Part shown: positions 10,440 through 20,515 of the stretch, piece after piece | Numbering within the stretch: the stretch's first letter is position 1 | How the letters are laid out: the number at the start of each line of letters is the position of its first letter | The notes under the pieces: model-generated | Told to the model about the DNA's origin: nothing | The model's database searches: none | Seen by the model: only the letters and a program-made list of their open reading frames with translations | Program-made: the position numbers and the translations under genes | DNA from: Pezizomycotina sp. ARF18 | Taxonomy: Eukaryota; Ascomycota | Assembly (NCBI GenBank): GCA_002224055.1 | Contig: AZLU01000311.1 | Location: 1 to 37,952 of the forward strand | DNA: 37,952 nucleotides | Direction of reading: 5' to 3'

Positions 10440-11854
10440 CTAGGCAATCAAATCGTTTTCCCCATCAACTTCGCATTCCTCGCGCTCCGTCTATACATCC
10501 GCTGCTACCGCCGCGATGCCTGGTTCTCGTAGTCTGATGCATTCTTTATCATTGCCTTCGTTATCAGGGCATTCCAGGAGAAGATTAGGCTATAATACTT
10601 AAATTGTCTAAAGAACTGAGAAGGAACTAATATAAGTCTATAAAATCCTACTACTATATAATATTTAATCGTGATAATAATTTTTTTGACGCCTTTATTC
10701 TTATAGTTTTATACAATTTTAGTTTTACCACTTTTCCGCCTCGTATTCCTCCATTCAGAATATCAGTATTTGTGATATTCCACCTACCACTGGATATAGC
10801 ACATATAAAGCTAGGCTTCTTCGTCGCGAACGGTAATCCTATAAATAACCTCAGCGAGATAACGGACGCAAGAATCCTCAAGGTGGCATACGCCGTGTTT
10901 TGCCTCTACTTCCCGGCGATGTAGGCTATCAAATTCTCGCTCCTATGCTTCTACTCCGAGATAATACCGCGGACGACACTTCCGTCAATGAGGCGGACCT
11001 GGCGTTGTTATTTAGTAGTGTGCGTCTCCACAATATGCTCGTTCATACTCAGCATGTAGATGAAATTTTTCTGGTGTTTACCGGTGTCGAGGAATTGGTA
11101 AGTCGCAAGCCCGGCACCGGCCTCTTTCAGGATAATGTAACCGAACTAAATACAATGTACCGGTCTCAATAGGTCCCTCGATCCGAATGAAGTATGCGTT
11201 TCAGGTGTAAATCATACAGTAGAGGTCGTCACCGTAATACTCCATATTCTAACCGATATAACGAGTAAGTCCCAAGGCCATGGTTTATGATGTTTAGGCG
11301 GAAAGATGGAGAAGCCAAATGCTAACAAAATCAGTTTATCTTATCCCCTTTCCTCTCCTAACCGTCCTCAAACTCAACCGCCGCCAAAAGATCGGATTGG
11401 CAGTGATCTTCGGCGTGGGGTTTCTCTGCGTCGTGTTCGCGATCATGATATCTCTTTTATCCTGGAAGCTCACAAATCCATCGGTTCCGCCGCTCTGTAC
11501 CGTGTTTGAATACTTTGGGCAAATATTGTTGTTTGCCTTCCGAGCCTGAAGAGTTTCCTGAAAGCCGGAATCTGGGGAAAGATAAAGAGAAGGCTCACAA
11601 CAACCCTTACGGGAACCACGGTTGCGAATAGTAAGGATGTGCTGGAGTACAGCTGGAGAAAGGGAGACGAAGTACAGCTAAGCTAGGAGCAGATACTCGG
11701 ACGGGGAGTCAGCCAAACCACGATGAAGCTAGCGCGTTGGGAATTGACGCAAGAAGCGGGGCGACGAGTCACAGTCACGGTGACTAGCTCAGATGGACGG
11801 ACGCTTGGAACCAACGCAGAAGATGAAGTGATTGATGAACTACATCATGCATAG
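10440..11854 (+). pseudogene. Fungal rhodopsin-like 7-TM protein, broken
   Basis: Several pieces match the fungal rhodopsin-domain membrane family (SAT5/PTH11-like integral membrane proteins) in the correct order: LALRLYIRCYRR with DAFFIIAFVI (about 10470-10560), GFFVANGNPINN then KVAYAVFCLYFP and AIKFSLLCFYSEI (about 10810-10960), CTGLNRSLDPNE with a Cys-containing loop and VVTVILHILTDI (about 11160-11265), then LIPFPLLTVLKLNRRQKIGL with AVIFGVGFLCVVF (about 11340-11450) and VVCLPSLKSFL (about 11530-11565). A tail reading DEVIDELHHA ends at 11852-11854. A TAG interrupts at 10921-10923 between YFPAM and AIKFS, and the frame changes several times. Such proteins are usually plasma-membrane receptors or transporters of unknown ligand. 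The start is not defined. Confidence 0.72.
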
Positions 11855-12888
11855 TATGGACAACATTTGTATATATTAAAAGGGGTCTAGGATACATTTA
11901 AGCATTAGAATTAACTAGCAACAGTAGTTAGGGAGTGAAAAATAATCGTAATAATAATCATATATCAGCCACCCCTAAAGATATCAGCCAATGCTAATTC
12001 ATATCCAACAACCTGGATATAACCGATCTCAGTCCCCTAAAATCATAACGTAGCACCATCCTAGTGGCTGGGCGGCCTTAGTAATACTGCTGAGGAGTGG
12101 ATCAAGCTTAGATCAAGTTTACTGCACCTCGAAGCTTCGGGAAATTAGCGAACCCCCGAGACTTCAATTAGCGGTTAAGGTTAAGCTCACCCAACGTGGC
12201 AAAAATACCTCGATCACACGATCACGATTATGGGAAGAAAACCGACAAAAAGCCTTTTCTCTCGAGCTCCTAGATCCCAATTCATGGTTCGCTCGTCATC
12301 TAGACCGAATTAGACATCACTATTGTATGCTATCATGTGACTTCACGAATAGCAGCTCCACACACGATTCATGACGGTTTTGCGCCGCCGACGTGTCGTA
12401 TAGTTGTTTGTTAGTATCCGGGGTTCCCCAGGGTTCCCAGGGTTTTCTTTTTCAATGCGCACGAGACCTTTGAAACAAATGGTTCATATTGTGGAACATA
12501 ATAACATCCTCATTCCCCTAAAAATAGCTCCCTGCGAATGTCCCCGGCAGTGAGGCAGAATAATAGTCGGCGATTTCGCCCAATTGCTAAACCCGTCGCT
12601 CGTTGTCTCCTTTATTCGCTTTTGTCCAGCCTTTTTTTTTTCTTTGTCTATTTATATCGCCTTTTTTCCGTTTTCAACTTTGGAGATTCAGATCTGGGTC
12701 AAATTTGCGCGAAAACAAAAGTCGTCTCCCGATAGATGTCTGTAAACGGAACGGGTCCCAAAGCCGTGTCCATGGAATCGTCAGCAGTGCAATAACCTTA
12801 ATATCTTCTAGCAACTATTTCTTCCGTTAAACAATATAAAATCATCTTCACGTCGCTGCTCGTAGCGACTTTACGTACTGGCGGCGTC
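11855..12888. other. Gene-free spacer before F6
   Basis: About 1 kb without a gene. A pyrimidine-rich stretch at about 12600-12680 and short frames at 12538-12830 show no domain. A six-residue SPAVRQ reading at 12538 resembles the F-box family motif but has no matching surroundings. The last 100 bases should be the F6 leader. Confidence 0.4.
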
Positions 12889-13458
12889 ATGGACACTCTA
12901 CCCCCTGAGATCTCCTGAATATTCTCGAGGAACTCGAGTTCTTCGACCTTAAGATAAACATCCCGCTTATTAGTCATTCCTTCCACACACTCGTTAATGC
13001 GAAGTCCCTGACCGGACTAATCGATAAAACGCTCTTCCGCGACGCGCCGGTTGCCCGAACCGAAAGCGAGAATACAGGGCCCACCCAACGTTTGACTGGA
13101 TCAACTACCAGCTTGGAGAAGCCGTCGACGACGTCACACTATGCGAAAACAAACGAGAGAGGGAATTTAAACTTATAGAAACATCTGCTGCGAAGGAAAA
13201 CGCGACTTCACCGGCAGTAGATAGGTTGCTTGTCGGGTTCGACGGCTGCGAACCTACGCGCTCGTGGAACGCGTTGAGGTGAAGAATGAAGATGGACGTG
13301 GCGTTACGGTTTTACAAGTCATGCAAACTGTTGCAGCGTTGAAACCGGAAGAACCGTACTGGGACGAGTGGAAGATGTCCCACTCAGTCGAAGGCGTTCA
13401 TGGAAGGCTTGAAGTTGTGGATGGTATTGTAAATCTGGTCATTGCGATCTATTGCTGA
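12889..13458 (+). pseudogene. F-box family protein F6, broken
   Basis: ATG 12889 starts MDTLPPEI and then shifts frame: one missing base restores LNILEELEFFDLKINIP, then HSFHTLVNAKSLTGLI and DKTLFRDAPV. A second shift before about 13078 brings HPTFDWINYQLGE and the frame continues through SAAKENATSPAVDRLLVGF to a stop after SWNALR. A third shift at about 13265 gives GVTVLQVMQTVAAL and LEVVDGIVNLVI, ending at 13456-13458. No intron. All five family blocks are present, but three indels split them. Confidence 0.83.
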
Positions 13459-13495
13459 GATACATCCTATAATAGCTGAGATACATCCTATAATA
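13454..13495 (+). repeat. Perfect 21-bp tandem duplication across the F6 stop
   Basis: The 21-base unit starting GCTGAGATACATCC occurs twice head to tail without mismatch (13454-13474 and 13475-13495). The first copy contains the TGA stop of F6. Perfect identity suggests a recent slippage duplication. Confidence 0.9.
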
Positions 13496-14732
13496 TCATC
13501 GATACTGATTAAACAATGATATTCTTATAATATATGTATTCTTCTCTGGATATCCACTCAAAAATCTGCAAACATGTATATTATCAAAACTCCCAGGAGA
13601 AGACAAAACGCCAGCAATAATGATAGGAAAAAATCTTAAAATAAACTGAAATAATAGGATTCTTTCTTCCATAAGGACTCTAACCTCAGGCGGCATTGCA
13701 ACACGAGCAAGCAGAAATTTCAGGGTTTACCAACCACCCAAGATAGCTATTTACGATATTCGCATGGTTGTAAGAGTCGCAAATAACTTTGGACTCACGT
13801 GGACGGAATGTATTTCTGCTCTTGTTTTTACACCACCTTTACGCCACTGAACGCCACTTATGTACAGCCGCCACTTTTTGCTGCCGCTGGGTGGATATTA
13901 AAAACTGAGGGCTTTCAGCACAATTCTAATTGCTGAAAAGCTTATTTCTGTATCTTAGCGCAACACAACAAGGGTCCTGATGCCAATATTTATGTCAATA
14001 TAGATTTAAGTGACAGCTCTTTAGATCATTCGATCGCTATAATTGCCGTGCTCTGCGCCTTAAGATGGTTATACAGGGAGGTATGTATCTGCAACATGGT
14101 CTTTCTCGGAATCCCGTAAAACTCGCCTCTCTTTAGTATCTATCCTCGACCGACGTTGGGAAAGGCTTGTTTGGAGGAAGGACAAAGTGGTTTCGCATAG
14201 CGGCATAGAGCGTGTATTTGCGGATATACATTACATTTATTCGCTTTCGGAACCTTGCTATCTTGCTTATAACCGTCTAGAATAACGTCTAGCTGGAGAA
14301 TCTATCCGTGTCATCTTATGCATAGATACTATTAATTCCATATAAGTATTTCGGGGAGTTGGTTCGTCTTACCTGCACTTGCCATGTACCCGGGAACTCG
14401 TTCCTTACTTTGAAGAGTAACTTTTCTTTCTAGGCGGAGCAGCCTGGGGATGAAACGGATGTACGCGCGCGTAGCCTTCGCGCGGGTCATCTCGTACTCG
14501 ACCCCGAAAAATTAGACTAGGAGCGGAGATCACTAGATGTTTCCAGTTCACTCTTTTATTCTAGCGAGCGGAACCTATAACATTTACGAACTTACCCGGA
14601 TTCTCCATCGATATATAAATCGTGCTGCAGGACTAGCCTAGCTGTACTTCACCCATTATCGAACAATATAAGCTTCATATAACATACCTGTCCCCGATTG
14701 CAATACAGATCGAATCCCCACAGTAAACCACT
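13496..14732. other. Intergenic region upstream of the secreted peptide gene
   Basis: About 1.2 kb without a supported coding region. A small inverted repeat (CTTTCAGCA with TGCTGAAAAG, about 13913-13942) could form a 9-bp stem. GTATGTATCT at about 14080 looks like a splice donor, but no coding exon could be tied to it. The last 120 bases contain the TATA box of the following gene. Confidence 0.4.
14611..14620 (+). promoter_or_regulatory. Probable TATA box of the cysteine-rich peptide gene
   Basis: ATATATAAAT lies about 115 bases before the ATG at 14733, a usual spacing for a fungal TATA element with a short 5' leader. Confidence 0.45.
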
Positions 14733-15125
14733 ATGAAGGCTGTTTACACCTGCTTCCTCGCCGCCGCGGCGGTTGTTTCGGCCACCCCCGTATCCTCGCC
14801 AGACATTAAAGATACGCTGCTACACGTCGATAGCGCTCAAAACTGCATTCCCATCGGCCGTAAGTTCGCTTACTCCAGTGTTTTACCCCATTTATAGGGA
14901 ATAAAGAATAACTCGGAAAATGCACGAATCGAATCATGTTATCTGAGATACTGATGATTTAAAATTTTCCGGCCAATAGAGCGCGATTGCAGCCACACAC
15001 CTTGCTGCCCAGGTGCTCTCTGTATCGCGCACCGTGGGAAACCGGGATATTGTTTCGCGAACGCGACTAAAGTCCCTCAAACATATAAAGGATCATATCA
15101 TATAGCGTTCCGGCATAAATATTAA
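14733..15125 (+). CDS. Small secreted cysteine-rich protein, knottin-like (2 exons)
   Basis: The gene has two exons, 14733-14859 and 14980-15125, joined across a 120-nt intron (GTAAGT donor, CCAATAG acceptor). The product is 90 residues. Residues 1-17 (MKAVYTCFLAAAAVVSA) form a typical signal peptide, so it should be secreted. Residues 38-67 hold six cysteines spaced C-x7-C-x4-C-C-x4-C-x9-C (residues 38, 46, 51, 52, 57, 67). This C-C-CC-C-C order is that of the inhibitor cystine knot fold. The last 23 residues have no cysteine and are basic. The spliced frame is free of stops and shifts, unlike nearly all its neighbours. Knottin-like fungal proteins may be effectors, antimicrobials or wall proteins; nothing here decides among them. 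Confidence 0.78.
14860..14979 (+). other. Intron of the cysteine-rich peptide gene (120 nt)
   Basis: Canonical GTAAGT donor at 14860 and AATAG acceptor ending at 14979. Splicing completes a CAG codon and keeps frame from the first cysteine into the CC block. Reading through the intron would end the protein after the first cysteine. Confidence 0.8.
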
Positions 15126-15693
15126 CGCCAACGGCGCGTTTACCAGAGCCATACAGATGCTTATAACATGCTCCCCTCTTCTGTAATTAGATTCTTTAAC
15201 GCTTAATGCATTGTCAATAATCTAAAATATCATCAAATATATTTACCATTTGACAGAACTACATGTCGATCGTAGTATCCATGGCGTGCGTAAAACATAG
15301 TAAACGTCCGAATCGTGCTTATGGGGAAGCTGGCGTGTGCAGAGTAGATTTTATCATTATTAACTTTTTTTTTTTTTTTTTTTTTTTTTCGGTCGGTCCA
15401 TAGCGATTTTTTTATATGCAAAATCCGAAATCAGCTAACCTGGCAAAACCTCCCCAACAACATATCGCCAAACCATATTAGCATCATCGACTTTTTTTTT
15501 ACAACCACAAATTACCATACACGATCACAGATTCCTTTCCGTTGCGATTGGTAAACGGCGAGCGTCCAACCGACACTCATCGACCCGGCTCATCGACCTA
15601 CCCTGCTCGACCTCATCGACTTCATCGACATCACTGACATCATCGATCCATCGACTCCATCAACTGTGAGGCCGCGCTGCGTCTAGTAGTAAG
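15126..15693. other. Spacer with poly-T run and CATCGAC microsatellite
   Basis: No gene. It holds a run of more than 20 T at about 15366-15389, and from about 15576 to 15665 a degenerate repeat of the word CATCGAC (variants CTCATCGACC, TTCATCGACA, CATCGATCCA) immediately upstream of the F7 start codon. The repeat may form part of the F7 leader. Confidence 0.55.
15576..15665 (+). repeat. Degenerate CATCGAC tandem repeat
   Basis: At least seven copies of CATCGAC or one-base variants, separated by 2-7 bases, end about 30 bases before the F7 ATG. It lies outside the coding frame. Its composition differs from the surrounding A- and T-rich spacer. Confidence 0.7.
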
Positions 15694-16347
15694 ATGTCTC
15701 TCCTCAATTTACCGTGCGAGATCCTCCTCAAAGTTCTCGAGTACCTCACCTACTGGGACCTGAAGGGCAGGATTCCGAGGGTCTGCAAAACTCTCAAAAG
15801 CCTCATTGACGCTGCGAGCCAGTTCGGGGAAATCGATAGGCTGTTGTTTCGGGATTCTCTCGTCCCTATGAGAATGGCCCCCGCGAACTCCACTCCGGAT
15901 GAAAAGAACTACTTTTTCTATCTGCTCTGGCGCAACAACGAATTTCGACTCCACCCGGCTATCAACCTCCTCATCTACAACCCCAAATCCGATTCGGTGG
16001 ATGCGGTCGTGCTTCGGAATGCCACTGGCGGAGGGAATGGCCGCTGTTCGGAATTTCCCTTGCTTCGGAGAATGCAACGTCACCGGGGACAAACAGTTTG
16101 AGGTTGCCTTCCGGCTCCGAAGAGCGGCTTCGTAACGGTCAAGATAGTTTCCGAAACTGGCAACGCTATAACCGTGGGAGAGGTCGCTCGCGCTATTACC
16201 GACCCGCGCAACTATCCAGACTTCGACAGATGGGTTGCGAGGTTTGGCGAGGAGGTCGTTCCGTGGTCTCTCGAATATCGCGCTTCCGAATACTATGGAT
16301 GCAGGTCACTATTCATCACACACCTGAACTCTCCAGCACCCGCCTGA
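15694..16347 (+). pseudogene. F-box family protein F7, compensated frameshifts
   Basis: ATG 15694 opens a long clean frame: LNLPCEILLKVLEYL, then YWDLKGRIPRVCKTLK (F-box), EIDRLLFRDSLVPM, and EFRLHPAINLLIYN. At about 16000-16050 the coding frame moves by one to give WPLFGISLASENATSPGTNS, then returns near 16101 to the original frame, which carries ETGNAITVGEVARAITDP and runs to TGA at 16345-16347. The original frame itself has a stop at 16099-16101. The two opposite shifts leave the ends in register, so only the ENATSP segment is displaced. It shares the HPAI-x-LL-x-YN signature with F8 and has no intron. A protein truncated after about 135 residues could still carry the F-box. Confidence 0.82.
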
Positions 16348-17022
16348 AACTACGTCGATATTGAAGTCGAGGTAGCTTGTACTGCGCGATGGCTCTTTAT
16401 TGTTCTGAGAGAGTGTCTCATGCTACTTTTGATGTGAAACGTGAATTCAGCACATGAAAATATTAAGATCTTTATCGCATTTTAACAACATTATGGTGGG
16501 ATGGTTGGTTTCAAAATGCACAAAGGACCGATATTGCGGTTGATTTAGCTGCCAGAAGAAGGGTTTCGTATCCTGGTTGGTTAATCTTAAAGCCCGAACA
16601 AATCACGATGACCAATGAAGAAACTTTAAATTACTCAAAATCGAGCGACTTGACTTAGTCTACATCGCTAGAATCATTGCAGATTAGTGCATCCGTCGAG
16701 ACCGAATATCAAAGAAATTGTAGCGTGTTTAGTTTCCACGGCGTGCCGTGAGGCGCCCACCTAAGCGCCGACGCCAATTTGGAAAATTGCAAGGCGATTT
16801 CGCCTATCCATCTCGATTCTCGATGAAACCACCACAAACCATACTGGATCAATGCGCGGGAAACCCGAAGCGCGCTAACGACACTCTTTCAGCACCTCGA
16901 GATGGTTCTTCGTATAAATAATATGAATCTTCACCTTTTTAAGAAACCTCTTTTGGGCTTTCCTAGAAACTCGAGTTATCCGCATTATCCTCAGGTTCGC
17001 GATATATTTCTCATCCATGGTC
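16348..17022. other. Spacer between F7 and F8
   Basis: About 675 bases without a gene. The reverse frame at 16875-17120 overlaps the F8 start and is a shadow. The ATG-to-ATG distance F7-F8 (1329 bases) matches that of F1-F2, fitting tandem duplication. Confidence 0.4.
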
Positions 17023-17604
17023 ATGTTAGATTCACTAGCCACTGAACTGCTTCTCGAGATATTCGAGAGGTTGAGTACTTCGATCTTAGAAGGATTGCTG
17101 TTACTTGCCGTCGATTCCAAGCGATCATCGCCTACAAAAAGCTATCTTCCAGCATACGAAAAACCCTATTTACGCAAAGGCCGATAGAATCGCTAACGCC
17201 GCTGCCTTCACCCGGTTCGAATTACCGGAACGAATTAACCATATATAACAAATCAAATCCATACCCGAATTTACATCCGGCTATAAGTCTACTTGCGTAT
17301 AATACCAAAGAGGGAAGCGACGAGATCGTCATCCGAATCCCTGTGGGAGCAAAGAATGGAACACCGAGGACCTTACACTATCATCCGAAGATGCGACCTC
17401 ACCGGCTATGAAAGAGATACACATCTGGAACCGGACGGTAAAAGAAAAGGCGCGAAAGTTAGAAACGTGGACCCAGGGTGCGCGGTTACGGTCGGCGACG
17501 TTGCGGTGGCTATCGGTTCTCTTATGAATACAAGGAAGGAGAAGCGGCACAGGTGTGGTAATGAGTCAGTACGGAGGGCGGAAGCTGAGTCTGAGATCGT
17601 GTGA
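17023..17604 (+). pseudogene. F-box family protein F8, broken
   Basis: ATG 17023 reads MLDSLATELLLEIFERL and shifts by one base to YFDLRRIAVTCRRFQAI (F-box). That frame stays open through SIRKTLFTQRP, YPNLHPAISLLAYN and DEIVIRIPV to a stop at about 17410. A second frame carries LSSEDATSPAMKEIHI, the family ENATSP block, and a third carries CAVTVGDVAVAIGSL and runs to the stop at 17604. At least three indels are needed to explain it. HPAI-x-LL-x-YN and VTVG(D/E)VA tie it to F7 as a subfamily. No intron. Confidence 0.8.
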
Positions 17605-18876
17605 CTTATTTGGATCCCAAGATTCAGTTATTCCCTATTGGAGAAGGGAAGAGTCGTCGGGTGTGTATAAGATTTAGAGAAGTGAAGCACAAAACGAGAG
17701 TCTGCTAGCTAGATTCATGTTTGCTAGTACAATGTTAGATTGTGTCTCTTCTAGGGAAGTGAGCTTAAAAATCGTGGCCGAGATCTCGATCAAGAGGTGA
17801 TTGTTGTACGAGAGCCATTGACAGTAGTTTATGTCTACTAGTAAGTTATGAATACGGATTGAAACAACAAATTGCAATCTAATTACTAGAACGGAAAAAT
17901 CATTTCTTACAAACGAAACAAATGTCGAGTTGGAGTAGAAATGTATTTAGAGATGTATTTTTAGAGTAGTTCCGGAATAAGAGCAACGCAAAAAATGCCT
18001 AATCTATTTTTTGTTTCTTTCCATCGATGAGAGGAACCGTCATACAGGTATAGTCTAGAAATCTGGAAGGCTTGCTCTTCGCCTCACCGTCGAAATATAT
18101 CGCAATACACTTTCGCTGACTTAAAAGCACTTGCCTCCGCTTTTATAACCGACGCACCAAGCAAGTACTCATTACCTGAAAGATAGCGTCAATTGCACTT
18201 CATGATATTTATTTATTTTTTACCCAATAACAAGTTTCCAGTTATGCCTTGTGAGTATTGAATTCTCTTCCTGTCTGCCCTAGCAACTTCGCTTGTCGGT
18301 AGACTCACCCGATGTTTTCGAATCTGACAACAGTAATAAAATTTAAAATATATCCTAGCATGACCAAGAATTCCTCGCGCTGGCCGCGTAATGAGAGAAC
18401 GCGTGCGGGGCTCACAGCGAAGATGGCGGTCACAAGGAGCCTGTGGGATTCAGAAGATGAGCAAAATTTTTGTAACCAGAATTTTCTTTACGATAGGCGG
18501 TTCCGAATACAGATTTTAGTTCCCAGCGGGCTAACATGAAAACTCAGATTCAGGTAAAATAAAGGCGCGAGACGAAGTGGTTATACATTTAAAACAAAAA
18601 ATTGGCAGAATATGGCACGGTACGAGCTAGCTATATATCGACGTTGCCGCGCGGCGCGATAGAGCAGTACACGTGCTTATAGGGAGGGCAGAGTATAGCT
18701 AGATATAAATCTTTGTACTATTAAAGCCCCAGTTTGACGATAGCAGCAGAAATATAATTTCCGGCGTTGTCTCTGAAGTATTTGTCAATAGCGATTCCTG
18801 GAAGGTTGGATTAATTCTTCTAGATCACAAAGCGAAGGTGTAGAAGGATCTTTGCTCCTCGGCTAAGGATCCGAAA
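17605..18876. other. Gene-free stretch
   Basis: About 1.27 kb without a supported gene. Short frames at 17674-17877 (minus) and 18312-18539 (plus) have no recognisable pattern. Composition is ordinary, with no RIP-like AT bias. Confidence 0.4.
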
Positions 18877-19353
18877 ATGGCTGGTGGCATGGCCGTTTCC
18901 GAAGAATTCTACAAGCAAGCTTACGCTAAGACTTTTGCACGACAAGACAGGAAAAGAAAGTTGAAGGACAAATATTCTTCCGACTCGGTATCGTCCGAGA
19001 ATAGCGAGATTAGGGTATTGCTTCCTTGAGCTGCTTTTAGTTATCCTGGTAGCGCGTAGCCGGCTTAAGGCGTGGCGATATTCAATTGAAACCCAGATCA
19101 TTAAAGATGGTGCGGAATTGGAAGCTGTAGGGGTTCCGACATATGGAAAGCAATGAAATCCCTAGTCGAATTTCAAGAAAATATCGGCAGACTGGGGAGC
19201 TCATTGAGGGTCACTGCACTGTGTCTGATAATAGCAATTTTACTACTATTTGGAATCGGAGACGAATTGCCTGAACGTCACGATGCTTGTGATCTGGATG
19301 TTACAGTTCCTGCCGAGACCAAATATGAAAAATATGCCATGTCGAAGCGATAA
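18877..19353 (+). pseudogene. Unrecognised small membrane-protein relic
   Basis: ATG 18877 opens a hydrophilic frame (MAGGMAVSEEFYKQ, then basic KRKLKD and acidic-serine SSDSVSSENSE) that stops after VLLP at about 19030. An overlapping frame carries LELLLVILVARSRLKAWRYS and KDGAELEAVGVPTYG. From ATG 19153 a third frame reads SLVEFQENIGRL, a hydrophobic segment VTALCLIIAILLLFGIG, and a charged tail to the stop at 19353. The pieces read like one protein with two hydrophobic segments broken by two frameshifts. I do not recognise the family. The 66-codon frame from 19153 could also be a separate small one-TM protein. Confidence 0.4.
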
Positions 19354-19420
19354 GGATAGTAACAAGACCATGGCGCGATAATGCAATTTTCCGATTCGTA
19401 ACCGGGACTTGGAATACCTC

Positions 19421-19430
19421 TATTTAAGAG
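19421..19430 (+). promoter_or_regulatory. Possible TATA-like box of the LysM gene
   Basis: TATTTAAGAG lies about 130 bases before the ATG at 19557. Spacing is plausible; the match to a TATA box is imperfect. Confidence 0.3.
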
Positions 19431-19556
19431 ATCGTAGACGCCCCGATTATCCTTCTTAACCGCAGCCGTGCCATCGGGAGATTTCCATTCACACTCGTTA
19501 GCTTCTTATCTCGTCAAAAGTCTGTTATAATTCTCCATCTTTAAATAACTGCAGCC

Positions 19557-20326
19557 ATGGTTTCTAGTCGCGCGCTCCTCCTTTCCGCTGTCGTTCTCGC
19601 TGCTGGAACTGTCAGCGCCGGCCAGCATGACCCGAACACGATCAAGACTGCAGCGGCTGGCTCCCCGCTACCGAAATCGACACTTGCGAAACCCTCGCCG
19701 ACTTCGTTGGAGTCTCTGTTGACGTCTTTGTCACGTGGAATCCTTCCCTGAACGCCGATTGCAAAGCTGTTAAGAACGGTTGGGACTACTGCGCGTCCGT
19801 ATCCAACGTCGCTGAGCAAGCTCCGTCCACCCCTATTACTACCACCATGCTTATTACACCACCAAGCCCCCCGTCGTTACTCCTCCTCCCCCTCCGCCTC
19901 CGCCGCGGAGCTACCGAGCCGACCCTAACCCCGTCGAAATTCCCTCCCGGCAAAGGAACCATCCAATGCGCCGGCCCTCCTCCAAGAAGAACCCGTCGCC
20001 GGCGCCATTCAGAACTATACAACCTCCAGGCCGCAATCAAGAAGGCCTGCATCGATCTCCTCGGTACTAAGGCCAAGTGGCTCGAGAAGGGCGATCCGTA
20101 CACCGTCGACACCCCCGTCACGAACCACCAGACTAGGTTCCAGCTGCAGATCCTCAAGGGCGGTTTCAACGTCCCCGTTGATACCTGCGTTAACCTCCTG
20201 AGCTCGATCTCGAAAAGCTGAGTGCAAGGTTGATCTGGATAAGAAGAGCATGACCTACGGTGGTTGCGCTTTCACGCCGATTACAATCTCGAGGCGTGCT
20301 TCTTGCCGTGGATCAGCCCTCAATAA
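19557..20326 (+). pseudogene. Secreted LysM-domain protein, broken
   Basis: ATG 19557 starts a signal peptide (MVSSRALLLSAVVLAAG, then TVSAG). The frame shifts at about 19650 to one reading DCSGWLPATEIDTCETLADF, VGVSVDVFVTWNPSLNADC and NGWDYCASV. DTC-x-LA, the WNPSLNADC core and the final YC are the pattern of a fungal LysM domain, which binds chitin or related glycans outside the cell. A proline-rich linker (about 19850-19920) follows. A C-terminal region in a third frame reads LQAAIKKACIDLLGTKAKWL, TRFQLQILKGGFNV and DTCVNLLSSI; after two more shifts come CKVDLDKKS, GGCAF and LEACFLPWIS, ending at 20324-20326. That C-terminal cysteine-containing region is not one I can name. At least four frameshifts make it non-functional as read. 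Confidence 0.72.
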
Positions 20327-20515
20327 GCAGATAATAGAGGATATCTGGCATAACTTAAATCGAGGATACACTTCTCCTACCAACAACCCTTAATTGTAGT
20401 CAATAATTTCACTTCTTTGTATTTAATTTATTTTTAAGTATACCTTTTTAGAATAGACGGAAGCATTAATCTCGAGTAAATATTCCAAGTCCATGCCTTT
20501 GGAAGTGCAATGAGT

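Noticed and set aside
10900-11172. 90-codon forward frame starting MPLLPGDVGY
   Set aside because: Begins with TTG and is out of frame with the membrane-protein blocks AIKFSLLCFYSEI and CTGLNRSLDPNE that occupy the same DNA.
12538-12560. Possible ENAVSPAV-like remnant (MSPAVRQ)
   Set aside because: Only about six residues agree and no other family block is near; probably coincidence.
15366-15389. Poly-T run as a poly(A) tail of a reverse-strand retroposon
   Set aside because: No coding or SINE-like sequence adjoins it and no target duplication was found; a simple homopolymer is enough.
15709-16092. 127-codon reverse frame
   Set aside because: Shadow of F7 on the opposite strand; the forward frame carries the F-box and HPAI blocks.
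19786-20169. 127-codon reverse frame
   Set aside because: Antisense to the LysM relic's linker and C-terminal region, which have cysteine and LysM patterns in the forward direction.
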